From Picochlorum sp. 'celeri' (lineage: Eukaryota; Chlorophyta; Trebouxiophyceae), in NCBI GenBank assembly GCA_010909725.1, contig JAACMV010000022.1, positions 558,001-622,000 on the forward strand: a stretch of 64,000 nucleotides of DNA, written 5' to 3'. The notes beneath the pieces are model-generated. The model was not told where the DNA came from, did not search any database, and saw only the letters and a list, made by a program, of their open reading frames with translations. Each line of letters begins with the position of its first letter. Position 1 is the stretch's first letter. Of the stretch, positions 21,100 through 30,570 are shown piece after piece. A program made the position numbers and the translations under genes.

Positions 21100-22209
21100 C
21101 TACTGTATCCTCTTGCTCAAATTGGTGACTCCAGCTCCAATACATGACAAGAAAATTGTCCCCGACGTATTTTCTGGCCTAATATTAAATTGCACTCCTA
21201 AAAACTCTTTGATATGACGAAGGGTTTTAACCGTATATGGAGTCAATGGTCCCAATCTCACTTCATTAATCTCCTCTGGACCAAATGCACACATGAGCAA
21301 GATGAGTGCCTGATGCGATGTATCCACCACACCTCCCTTTGACACTTCCTCTAGCAACATATATGAGGCTCTCTTTCCTACGTCTTCCGGAATCAATTGA
21401 TCATCACGCTGCATATCCCCCGCCATGGCAACTTCTGCTCCCAACATGCGCCCTGAATTAGTCTCTGCAACAAGCAACACACCATACCCAGGAGACTCCC
21501 CAGCCTCTCTCCCACTCATATGATCCGTAAATATATACACATCTGGCAAGAGATTATTCAAAACCCCTCGAGCCCCATCTACTACTCTATTCGTTGTCTG
21601 CGGAGATACCTTTGTCGCAAACGCAATGCCTCTCACCCGCTTCACCAGCCCTTCCTCAACCAACGACACAGGAGGCAGCTTACGCTTCATCATCGGCACC
21701 TTGAACAAAATTTCACCTCCCCCGTTCGGAGCAGATCCTCTCTTGATAATTTTCAGCTCAAAATTCCCCTCAACACCTTCCTGTCCCACAAGTTGACGCA
21801 TCAAAGGACACGTTACAGTCCTCCACATATCCACACTGACGTCCGTCGAGTCATTTGTGATCCCATACAGCCGTATCGACAATGGATACTTCCCAAATAT
21901 TGATATAAGACATAAGGGTTCTAAAAAATACCCAATGCCTCGCGATAGCCCACAGTCATGCTCCAAATCAAATCCTCCATGCACAAACCCAGGTCTGTAT
22001 CGAAGCCGAGTACCTGTTTCATTGATTTCTACCTTGCATCCATTTGTCACTTTCTCAAACAATCTCAATAGAGAAGCCTCATAGTCTCGAAGCCCTGGAT
22101 TCTCATCGTCTGCCCGAATATTATCAATCTGCATGGCTTTGCCAGAGATGGTCGACAACACCAGTCTCTGTCGGAAGTGCTGACTTCCATCCAGTTTTAG
22201 CATGACCAT
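21100..22209 (-). CDS. RCL1: RNA 3'-phosphate cyclase-like protein RCL1
   Basis: 369 aa nucleolar protein of the small-subunit processome, needed for 18S rRNA maturation with Bms1. It has the cyclase fold but belongs to the non-catalytic RCL branch. Signatures: RLVLSTISGKAMQIDNIR near the N-terminus, PGLRDYEASLLRLFE, YRPGFVHGG, APNGGGEILFKVP, and KRVRGIAFATKVSPQ. The catalytic His found near the C-terminus of true RtcA cyclases is not evident. The frame opens at TTG 22218; ATG 22209 is the first. It is single-exon. Family assignment is confident; the branch is inferred from the overall match. Confidence 0.9.
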   Translation of the reverse strand: MVMLKLDGSQHFRQRLVLSTISGKAMQIDNIRADDENPGLRDYEASLLRLFEKVTNGCKVEINETGTRLRYRPGFVHGGFDLEHDCGLSRGIGYFLEPLCLISIFGKYPLSIRLYGITNDSTDVSVDMWRTVTCPLMRQLVGQEGVEGNFELKIIKRGSAPNGGGEILFKVPMMKRKLPPVSLVEEGLVKRVRGIAFATKVSPQTTNRVVDGARGVLNNLLPDVYIFTDHMSGREAGESPGYGVLLVAETNSGRMLGAEVAMAGDMQRDDQLIPEDVGKRASYMLLEEVSKGGVVDTSHQALILLMCAFGPEEINEVRLGPLTPYTVKTLRHIKEFLGVQFNIRPENTSGTIFLSCIGAGVTNLSKRIQ

Positions 22210-22987
22210 TTTTTTCAAAATAGTTTTGCATCATAAGAATGGAACTCAAAGAGGAGAGGTGGGTCATCGTATGAGCACATCTCTAGAGATCTGTAGAGAT
22301 CGCGCTACCGACTGGCGAGTCGTCGGTATCGATCACCAATGGCCGCGATTCTTCTTCAGGGAAACACAATGAGACACTCGAAAGAGTAAAGAAATGTCAT
22401 TCAGTTCATCATGAGCGTTGCTCCATCGTCTCTGTTGGAAAAACTAGTGATGCGTTGCAATGTTGGGCGAGTTGTACGCAGAATCACGTCATGATCGGTC
22501 CGAGGTATACTTTGATGGGTACACTTGTATCCATTGCAGAACAGTCATCCAACCGACAATCCGAGAATTTGAAATTGGTGGCACATGCAATGCCCTCTCT
22601 CATACATAATTTATACAAAATTACCTTTTCAAAACATTCAAAAACGTTTTGACGCCCGTGATTCGTTGCACATTGGTGACAGCGATACAAACACAGCATA
22701 TAGACCACCCACGTCAAATCTCATTCGATTCGACTTGAACGCAAGTTTCACGCCACGCTCATATTTCTGCATCCAGGCCTACAAGTACGTTTCTTTTGTC
22801 TTTTTTGAATATTTTGTGCACATGGATGGGTGTTTTTTGATGGGTGACTCGGACCTTGCTTGCTGCTACAAAGCAAGGCAACGGTTTCCTTGCTATTGCT
22901 TTGGGGACACGGTGTTGTGTCATGCATTCTTTGTTTTCGCCGCGTTCGAGTCTTCATGTGATTTTGATACTCTTTTTACGTTCAGGT
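22210..22987. other. Long upstream region with probable 5'-UTR intron
   Basis: 778 bp between the RCL1 start and the orphan gene at 22988. Around 22265-22375 are several short dyads (CTCTAGAG, AGATCTGTAGAGATC, ACCGAC-N9-GTCGGT), similar in style to the block upstream of RBCS. A donor GTACGT at 22785 and a pyrimidine-rich acceptor ending at 22985 suggest a ~201-nt intron in the leader of the downstream gene. In the required frame there is no upstream ATG before a stop, so it would be non-coding. Confidence 0.4.
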
Positions 22988-24430
22988 ATGCAGCAAACGA
23001 TGGTTTTATCCCGCAAGGGAAGAAGGATGGCGGCCAAGGCAGAGGCCAAGGCGAGGAAGGCTGCTGCCCAGGAGGCTGCAGAAGAGGCTGCCGTGCAGGC
23101 CGCTGTTGAGGCTGCTCATGAGGCTGCTCTGCTGAGGAGCAAGGAAAGGAATAATGACCGTACCTCAACATGCGTTGATACAATCAGCGCAGTATTTGGG
23201 AGCATCAAGACTGAACTAAAGACTGTTGAGATGCCAGGACAGAGCCCTGAAGACGCAGAGGCGGATTGTGTCCAAAAGCCAGTGGTTGCCAAGAGCATGT
23301 CCCGGAATGCAATCAGAAATCGCAGAAAGCGTGCTTCGAGACGCGCAAAGAAAGCAATGCAGAAAACCGCTGCAAAAGAAGATGGTGCAGAAGATACACC
23401 ACGCATTGCAAAAGAAGACGGTGCAGAAGATACACCACGCATTGCAAAAGAAGACGGTGCAGAAGATACACCACGCATTGCTGCAAGTACATGCTCCAAA
23501 CCTCTTGTCACACCCAAGGATGAGCACGTGAAAGACACTGTCAAGCAAAAGGAAAACACGTCTATAACATTTCACGATAGAAATGTGACAGATGACGATA
23601 ATGAAGATGTTGATCAACCAAAATGGCTCAGAAGCACAGCCTACCTCTTTGGAGTAGAATCTTGGCAGAACAAGACGCATGAGTTCTATCTTGGAGATCA
23701 GTTGGACGCTCACGAGAAGATCCATTGCGTTCTGAATTCCATTAGAAACGAGTATCTTTCACACGATGGCTGCCAGAGGCAGGTAGATTTGAAACACTGG
23801 CGCGACTGGCAAAAGCTTTCTGGACCATGCACAGGACTCTTGGAAACCCCTCAGAATGATTCTGCAACATACATTCACGAGCTTCCATGCAGCCCCATGG
23901 ATACGGGAGTAGTCACACTGTATCAAACCAAGGACACACAAAAGAATTATCACACGTTTACCAGCGAAGGTGTCCCACTCCATGCCGCGCAAATCTTTGA
24001 ATGCTATGAAAAAGGATGCAATCAACAATGCCACACTACGCAAGACTTTGAAGCATTGATGATCCATCACAAGATGGCAATCGCACAGTCCTCCAGTATT
24101 GTGTTTGATTCTTATGGAAACCCATACGCACAGAGTCTATCAAACTTGGAATGCGGTGGAGTCGTCTACAGAGGTGCCCCTCGCTGTGTTCGAATTCACA
24201 TCATGGTTGTTGCAGGACACAATGAAAAGGGAGAACCCATCTACGTCGAACAGTACACCAAGAGAATGCTCGCATACAAATCATTCTACAGGGTCATGTC
24301 CACAGAGGATAGGGACATGTACCATTATGGAGGTGAGCACCTGTTTTATCCATCTGGGTATCCCTCAATGCATCTCTGTGAGAATCTTGAGCCAGAATTC
24401 GACGCCAATGACAAATTCATCTTTGTCTAA
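22988..24430 (+). CDS. Orphan protein with Ala/Glu-rich coiled N-terminus and triplicated repeat
   Basis: About 480 aa, not recognised. The N-terminal ~45 residues are a basic then Ala/Glu-rich helix (AKAEAKARKAAAQEAAEEAA). At ~115-125 is a basic cluster (RNRRKRASRRAKKAM), a possible nuclear localisation signal. Next come three identical 12-residue repeats (AKEDGAEDTPRI). The C-terminal ~290 residues look folded, with many aromatic, His and Cys residues (ECYEKGCNQQCHTTQDFEAL, VYRGAPRCVRIHIMVV, YHYGGEHLFYPSGYPSMHLC), possibly zinc-binding, which is speculation. The start is uncertain: ATG 22922 is in frame, but a good 3' splice site ends at 22985, so ATG 22988 is preferred. SHMT follows 96 bp downstream. 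Confidence 0.6.
   Translation: MQQTMVLSRKGRRMAAKAEAKARKAAAQEAAEEAAVQAAVEAAHEAALLRSKERNNDRTSTCVDTISAVFGSIKTELKTVEMPGQSPEDAEADCVQKPVVAKSMSRNAIRNRRKRASRRAKKAMQKTAAKEDGAEDTPRIAKEDGAEDTPRIAKEDGAEDTPRIAASTCSKPLVTPKDEHVKDTVKQKENTSITFHDRNVTDDDNEDVDQPKWLRSTAYLFGVESWQNKTHEFYLGDQLDAHEKIHCVLNSIRNEYLSHDGCQRQVDLKHWRDWQKLSGPCTGLLETPQNDSATYIHELPCSPMDTGVVTLYQTKDTQKNYHTFTSEGVPLHAAQIFECYEKGCNQQCHTTQDFEALMIHHKMAIAQSSSIVFDSYGNPYAQSLSNLECGGVVYRGAPRCVRIHIMVVAGHNEKGEPIYVEQYTKRMLAYKSFYRVMSTEDRDMYHYGGEHLFYPSGYPSMHLCENLEPEFDANDKFIFV
23372..23479 (+). repeat. Three tandem copies of a 36-bp coding repeat
   Basis: Units 23372-23407, 23408-23443 and 23444-23479 are identical except for a T/C change (GATGGT in the first, GACGGT in the others). 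Each encodes AKEDGAEDTPRI. Near-identity implies recent in-frame duplication; copy number may vary between strains. Confidence 0.95.
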
Positions 24431-24526
24431 TGCCACAATAGCAGGACTGCACATATATATGTATTGATTTATTCGTGTAATTACTGGGGTACAGAACCTG
24501 GACGAGGCGAATACTTGTTGATCAAT

Positions 24527-26105
24527 ATGACTACAGGTGAAGGAAACTCTGCCCTTCTCAAGGAGGTTTTCCCTGAGGGAGTAATGTCCCTGAAGGAGGC
24601 TGATCCTGAATTATATGCTATTATTAAGGATGAAAAGCACAGGCAACGGTACGGAATGGGAAGTTGTCACTGTGTGGTCATTGCGGCTTACTGATTTGAC
24701 GCGATTTAAACTCTTGCAGGCATGGAATTGAGCTGATTGCGTCTGAAAATTTCACAAGTTTGCCTGTGATGGAGTCTCTTGGCTCCTGTTTGACAAACAA
24801 GTACAGTGAAGGGCAGCCAGGGGCAAGATATTATGGAGGAAACGAGCATATTGACAGGGTTGAGCTCTTGTGTAAGAAGAGGGCACTTGAGGCGTATCGA
24901 TTGGATCCTGAAAAGTGGGGAGTCAATGTTCAGCCATATTCTGGTTCTCCAGCGAATTTTGCGGTGTATACAGCTCTGTTGCAGCCACATGATAGAATTA
25001 TGGGGTTGGACCTACCAAGTGGTGGGCATTTGACACATGGATATTACACTGCGGGAGGAAAGAAGATATCTGCGACGTCAATTTTCTTCGAATCTCTCCC
25101 ATACAAATTAAATCCAGAAACTGGGTATATTGATTATGAGAAACTGGAGGAGAAGGCCATGGACTTTAGGCCAAAGCTCATCATTTGTGGAGGTTCTGCA
25201 TATCCAAGAGAGTGGGATTATGCCAGATTGAGAGGCATTGCTGACAAGGTTGGGGCATATTTGATGATGGATATGGCTCATATTTCTGGGCTTGTTGCGG
25301 CAAATATTGTGGATCAGCCATTTGAGTACTGTGATGTGGTGACGACAACAACACACAAATCTCTGAGAGGGCCTCGTGCTGGAATGATCTTCTTCAGAAG
25401 GGTACGACTCTTTCTTTTCATGTTCTGTATTGAATATGTTCATGACCGCCTATGAATTCCTTGCAGGGAGTGAAGCCAGCAGATAGACTTGCACGAGGAG
25501 AAGCTGAGGGGTCTATGTACGACTTTGAGGACAAGATCAACTTTGCCGTGTTCCCATCTCTTCAGGGAGGACCACACAATCATCAAATTGGAGCTCTTGC
25601 ATGTGCTCTGCGTTGGGCAGCAACAGAAGATTTTAAAAAGTACCAAGAGCAGGTTGTGTCAAACTCTCGTGCTCTTGGAGCTGCGCTTGTGAAGAAGGGA
25701 TACAAACTTGTGACTGGAGGAACAGACAATCACCTGGTTCTTTGGGATCTTCGCCCAGAGGGGGTGACTGGCTCCAAGATGGAGAAGGCATGTGATCTCT
25801 GTCATATTACTTTGAATAAAAATGCTGTGGTCGGAGATGTCAGCGCCATGACCCCAGGAGGTGTCCGTATTGGTGCCCCTGCTATGACATCCCGTGGGCT
25901 CAAGGAGGCAGACTTTGAGCAGATTGCAGAGTTCTTGCACGAGGTGCTTGAGGAATGCAAGAGGGTTCAGGAAACAAGTGGTAAGCTGTTGAAAGACTTT
26001 ACTGTCGGTATTGAGAACAGTGCAACAATTGCTGCCATCAAGGCACGAGTGGAGGAATGGGCTGGCTCATTCCCAATGCCAGGACATGACGAATCTGGAC
26101 TGTAA
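24527..26105 (+). CDS. SHMT: Serine hydroxymethyltransferase
   Basis: PLP enzyme interconverting serine and glycine while charging tetrahydrofolate with a one-carbon unit; 480 aa. Three exons: 24527-24648, 24720-25401 and 25467-26105, around introns of 71 nt (phase 2) and 65 nt (phase 0), both GT-AG. The PLP-lysine motif is [20 protein letters not shown]. Other signatures: [42 protein letters not shown], and [14 protein letters not shown]. There is no transit peptide after the ATG ([18 protein letters not shown]), which suggests the cytosolic isoform; an upstream exon is not visible. The N-terminal residues fit the usual start of SHMT, about 20 residues before the conserved [15 protein letters not shown]. 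Confidence 0.95.
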
Positions 26106-26171
26106 TTGAGCGATTTCTTTCATCCTCTCTCCATATGAATGTGCATTTATACATATTTAAACACATATATA

Positions 26172-28322
26172 CTATTCATTGACCCATTTTTGCTCTCTTC
26201 CACGTGCCAACATGTTTTCCCGGCATGCAACACCATCAGTCAACATGGCCTCAACTGCCTTGGGGACGTCCCGTTTCATGCTCTGACTTTCAAAGTGCGA
26301 TTGCTTTGACCCACATTTAACGCATGCATCAGTTGGATATTTCACCCCGAGTGTCGAAAACGTCTTGTTGCAATCACTGCATTTCCACCATCTCTTCTCT
26401 GTCACAACCTTTTTCAGAGCCCCTGGATGTTCTTTCATGCACTGTGGGTGTTTACTGGCCAGTGTGACATTGCAAACAGAGCACTTCCATCCAGAGACTT
26501 TTAACTTCTTTACAGAGTCCATTTTCTCAGCCATGTCGTCTTTTTTCTCCAAAATCTCCAATGTTTGCATGAGCTCATGATCATGCCCTGCATCCACAAC
26601 TTCCTTGTATTTGCTGTGAACATGATTGTCCACGACTTTATCCTGCATTTCCTGTATAACATCTCCAAAGAGCTTTTCAAACGAACTTTTTTCGTGTACA
26701 TCTAGCTTTTTCTGTACATTCTTCTGTACATTCTCGTGACGAGGATCATGTTTCTGCGTTTTCTTTCCAATGACCACCTCCTTCCCATCTGATGGTACCA
26801 CAGGCGAATCGCTCACATTGTCCATCATTTTTTTCCGTGCCTGCGCTTCCAGCCCATATGTCAAGAAAGGAGCCTTTTGAGAACATGTTTCTGCAGCAGG
26901 GTCCTTCGACTGGTTGGATTTCTTCAACATAGCTGCCACTTGTGCCCGGGGAGGCAATGCAGAGGACAGTTCTGCAGCAAATGCACTCCCATCACTGCTC
27001 TCCAATCGAACTAAATTTGAATAATCTCGTGAAACAAGACTTTTACCGGCAAATGAGGTTATTCTTGGTCGCTTGGATTGCTCTGCTCTGTGCTGAGCTA
27101 TAGGGTCTCTACAAACCACACGAGGCATGTGCTTTTGTGGAATGGGTGCCGCTGACGTATTCTTCCCACTACTAGCATTTCTCTTCCTCATATCTTCTTC
27201 TCGTGCGACTTCCCAAGCTTTCCTTGGATCGGCGCAAGTCACAAGATATTTCGAACCCATTGATCCAGGCTTGGTTGACTTTTCTGCCACACGAGATAAC
27301 TCCTTTGAAGAAGGCTTTGATTCATTTTTCAATGATGATGCTGCACTGAAATCGCCCACGTTCCATTTCAAAGCAGGTCCTCGCTTAAACGCAGTCCTCA
27401 AGTTACCACCCTGGATTTCAAGCCGCTTGGAGCTAATCTTGTTGTAGGCCTTCTTCACATGATGAGAACAGTACGCACACTTGTTCACATTCACTGGAAC
27501 CCTACATGGCTTGCCTTCCTTTGTTATCTCGGAACAATACCCAAAGTCTGCTGATTCACCCAAGATAAGAAGCTGTCTATAAGAATCCACGCTCAACGTG
27601 AAGGAACCTCCTGTAGACCTCTTCCTCGGAGACACAAGTGCAACAAGAGAACCAGGCCGAACATCATCCTTGAAGTCAAGATATGCATCCCCAAAAACAT
27701 ACAATAAAACCAGAGATTCATTCAAATCTGTCAATTTCCATACCACATATGGAGTATTCTGTGACGACGTTCTCACAACGGACACCTCCCCAACAACACA
27801 AATAGTACACCATTTGTGTGGAATTGTGTCCTGTGTCGCTCTACCCTTCAACTGATTCAACTTGACAAAGGCCGTATTCTCAAAAAATCCTTCCAATTGA
27901 GAGCTTGATACCAATGCATCTCTAATTTTCAGTCCAGAGTACTTGAACACCAAGGCACCCTGCCCAACGTCTTTGAATTTTCGAGGAGCATTCTTGGACT
28001 CATACCCCTCCTTGCGCGCCTTCTTCGCCGCCATCGCAGCCTTTCGCATTGCTAAACTCCCAATCCCATTAGAACCTGATCGTGACCCCAACACGCGCTC
28101 GATATCGTCGCGTGAGACCCTGTGTCCAACCCGTTCGTTGTCATTCTGGTTGTGGCGTGGAATGACATTTTCCTTCCTTGGCTCTGAGACCAATCGAGGA
28201 ATCATTCCAGGCATTTCTTTTTCTTCTTTTTCTTTGCATCGAGTATCATCTTCATTCGGGGCTCGATCATGCTCTTCCCTGTCGAGTGCGAAACACAAGG
28301 CATCCAGTGAATCGCCCTCCAT
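26172..28322 (-). CDS. MCM10: DNA replication factor MCM10
   Basis: 716 aa protein that binds CMG helicase and ssDNA and is needed to fire replication origins. The central OB-fold plus zinc-finger module spans ~135-330: KFKDVGQGALVFKYSGLKIR, then KWCTICVVGEVSVVRTSSQN, then the finger FGYCSEITKEGKPCR...CAYCSHH (CCCH type). The C-terminal ~110 residues hold two further Cys-rich modules (WKCSVCNVTLASKHPQC and WKCSDCNKTF...CVKCGSKQ), matching the zinc-ribbon C-terminal domain best known from animal MCM10. The N-terminal 120 residues are acidic and disordered. ATG 28322 is supported. It is single-exon. Identity is firm. Confidence 0.9.
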   Translation of the reverse strand: MEGDSLDALCFALDREEHDRAPNEDDTRCKEKEEKEMPGMIPRLVSEPRKENVIPRHNQNDNERVGHRVSRDDIERVLGSRSGSNGIGSLAMRKAAMAAKKARKEGYESKNAPRKFKDVGQGALVFKYSGLKIRDALVSSSQLEGFFENTAFVKLNQLKGRATQDTIPHKWCTICVVGEVSVVRTSSQNTPYVVWKLTDLNESLVLLYVFGDAYLDFKDDVRPGSLVALVSPRKRSTGGSFTLSVDSYRQLLILGESADFGYCSEITKEGKPCRVPVNVNKCAYCSHHVKKAYNKISSKRLEIQGGNLRTAFKRGPALKWNVGDFSAASSLKNESKPSSKELSRVAEKSTKPGSMGSKYLVTCADPRKAWEVAREEDMRKRNASSGKNTSAAPIPQKHMPRVVCRDPIAQHRAEQSKRPRITSFAGKSLVSRDYSNLVRLESSDGSAFAAELSSALPPRAQVAAMLKKSNQSKDPAAETCSQKAPFLTYGLEAQARKKMMDNVSDSPVVPSDGKEVVIGKKTQKHDPRHENVQKNVQKKLDVHEKSSFEKLFGDVIQEMQDKVVDNHVHSKYKEVVDAGHDHELMQTLEILEKKDDMAEKMDSVKKLKVSGWKCSVCNVTLASKHPQCMKEHPGALKKVVTEKRWWKCSDCNKTFSTLGVKYPTDACVKCGSKQSHFESQSMKRDVPKAVEAMLTDGVACRENMLARGREQKWVNE

Positions 28323-28539
28323 TCCACGAGTATTATTATCTATCTACCGAATTATCTATATATATTCCTATTACATACTTTATATTTGTGTGAATATTGA
28401 ATTAGAAACTGACTTTTTGACAGGACGGTGGTTGTTGATATTTGAATTCTTCCTTGTCTTCAGGAGATTACAGCAAGCATCATAGTGGTCTTTTTCTGCT
28501 ACATTCAATATTCTCACGATGCAATCACGGATACTTGGT

Positions 28540-29588
28540 TTAGATGAAGAGTTGTGCCATCATCATGAAACTTACTGCTACGAATGGCAGGGTCTTGTAT
28601 CCAGAAGAAGAAGAAGAAGAAGAACTAGTATCAACAATGGTGATATCACCAGGACTGGTGCTAGCAGGCGTGGATGTTGCAGGGCTAGAAGGAGCTGCAC
28701 CACCCTTGGCACAAATAGCTACTGAATTGCGAACAGATTCAGAGGATGATGGCCTTGGAAGCGATATGAAATCTGGCTCTTCATCATCTTCCCTCTGACA
28801 CGTGTCCTCTGCAAACTCACTTTGCACAGAACACGTTCCGCCGCCAGAGTACTCCAATTCTCCATTGCCTGTTTGGCTCCCAGAAATCACAGTCTGGGCA
28901 GAGCCACCGATGAATGCATCACCATTGCCTTCAAGCTTCACATTCGCATTTCCAGTGAGACCAAATATGTCAAAATCCCCGTTTCCACTCAGAGTCAAAT
29001 CCAGAGATCCAAAAGATCCCACCAACTCGACATCTCCATTGTCTTCCACTCGCACTGTGATTGTATCTGAAACAGCCAAGTCAGCTTCAACATCCCCATT
29101 ACCTGAATTGACTATCTGGAACGAAGGACTGGTGAATCCGTCGACCAGATACACATCTCCATTTCCTGAAAGTGTTAGATCCTTGATAGCGTCCTTTGGG
29201 GCCGAGATGATGGCCACCACGTCTCCGTTATCTGACTGGGCAGCTTTCGGCGACTGCACATACAGCACCCCATCTTCCACCACTACATACACACGTATTA
29301 TGTATTAAAAATCACTTATGTAGATGTTATAGTCCAAAAGATGCAATCTTTATGGAGATTGGTGCGACTCTCAAGGGGTCACGTGTGCCCCGTACCTGCT
29401 TCGACAGTATCAAACAGCTCTTGGTTCCCTTGCACAACCATGGAATAACTGGAATCTGATGATGGCTGAAAACCGACATCACTGTTGGCACAAACAACAA
29501 CAGATGTGAAGGGTTCGAGGGTTTGTTGGCAGTGCCCGAAAGCAACCAATAGGCACACTACGAGTGCACGAAGAGCGAGGGAAATCAT
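28540..29588 (-). CDS. Secreted GIN (DUF2807, head-GIN adhesin-like) domain protein
   Basis: About 311 aa. Two exons, 29588-29396 and 29282-28540, around a 113-nt GT-AG intron (29283-29395, phase 1). Exon 1 starts with a signal peptide (MISLALRALVVCLLVAFGHC). Exon 2 encodes a parallel beta-helix-like series in which SGNGDV/EDNGDV/EGNGDA turns recur every ~20 residues (LTLSGNGDVYLV, VNSGNGDVEADL, VEDNGDVELVG, LTLSGNGDFDIFG). This is the hallmark of DUF2807/GIN domains, common in bacterial surface proteins. The C-terminus has a Ser run followed by a hydrophobic end (FVAVSFMMMAQLFI), consistent with GPI anchoring. A cell-surface role is inferred; transfer from bacteria is possible, but the intron shows it is fully eukaryotic now. 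Confidence 0.75.
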
Positions 29589-29785
29589 CTTATTGTTGCA
29601 AGCAAGATGGCATGAAATTCTTTCAATGATATCTATATATATTTTGAATGAGAATGGGTGACATTTTTACGACATCATCTCTTGCCATGACAGATGACAG
29701 GAAATCTCTGTTTTTTCGAATTCGAAGAAGGGAAAACTTTCCCATCGACCCCATCGCGTGACAGGAAGAGAGAGAGAGAAAAGCA

Positions 29786-30481
29786 ATGCTATTCGCCATC
29801 ACCAGCATTCGCCCATCGTATGGTGTGTTCAGAACCAAAACTGATACTAATGTCACATTGATGAGTGAGAAGCTGTCAGAGCGAGAAGAGCAGGACATTT
29901 TGAATGCCATTGTGGAATTCATTCAAGCAGCTGTGCACTCGGTTCTCTATTACAGGTCTATATATCCGAGAGAATCCTTTGAACGATGTCAATTGTATGG
30001 TATTGTGGTGTTTAGGAACAGACACCCGGATGTGGTTCGATATGTAGAAGAATCAGTGCAACACATCCTTGGTCCTCTACGGGAAAAGAGGCTGGTGGAG
30101 TTTCAAATCCCAGTACTGTACCTCCACAATGATGAGCGCATTGTGGAGCAGAGAGTTCGAGAGAGGTTTAGAATTATGTTTCAGGATCCACGTGGTGGTG
30201 ATGGCGGTGATATGACACGCGATGATTGGTATAGAGTGTTTGATGACTGCAAAGCAACACTGATGCGGTTGCAAGCATTGTCATCTTCTGACATGATGCC
30301 AGAGGCGGTTGTAGGGCAGTCAAGCTTCCGATTGAACCTTATAGTACGAGGAAGGGAGGGCATGGAGGAGTTGATGTGTGTTGATGGTGAATCGACAGAG
30401 GATGGGAGCATCACGCTGCCTCTGAGAACTGTGCAGCTCCCCATGTGCAGCATGGTGTGTATGATTGATATTACATCCTAG
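29786..30481 (+). CDS. REV7: REV7/MAD2L2 HORMA-domain protein
   Basis: Accessory subunit of translesion DNA polymerase zeta and part of shieldin-type repair complexes in animals; 231 aa. The HORMA domain starts around residue 26 with MSEKLSEREEQDILNAIVEF, then IQAAVHSVLYYRSIYPRESF (family: [20 protein letters not shown]), continuing through HPDVVRYVEESVQHILGPLR. The C-terminal safety-belt part includes VQLPMCSMVCMIDI. ATG 29786 gives a 25-residue N-terminal extension; ATG 29861 would give a protein starting as other REV7s do, and either is possible. It is divergent from the GIN-domain gene, with 197 bp between starts. Confidence 0.85.
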   Translation: MLFAITSIRPSYGVFRTKTDTNVTLMSEKLSEREEQDILNAIVEFIQAAVHSVLYYRSIYPRESFERCQLYGIVVFRNRHPDVVRYVEESVQHILGPLREKRLVEFQIPVLYLHNDERIVEQRVRERFRIMFQDPRGGDGGDMTRDDWYRVFDDCKATLMRLQALSSSDMMPEAVVGQSSFRLNLIVRGREGMEELMCVDGESTEDGSITLPLRTVQLPMCSMVCMIDITS

Positions 30482-30570
30482 AATTGTATTTGTATCACAC
30501 ATGAAAAACTCAATAAAAAAAGTACTTTTGAAACCACAGAATAACTTCATACGAAAGCATATACGGTATT

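Noticed and set aside
22844..22985. N-terminal extension of the orphan protein at 22988
   Set aside because: The stretch is pyrimidine-rich, ends in a good 3' splice site and begins with GTG; it looks like the end of a leader intron.
23116..23725. Long minus-strand open frames opposite the 36-bp repeats
   Set aside because: They owe their length to the repeat and codon bias of the real gene on the other strand; they resemble nothing and have no start context.
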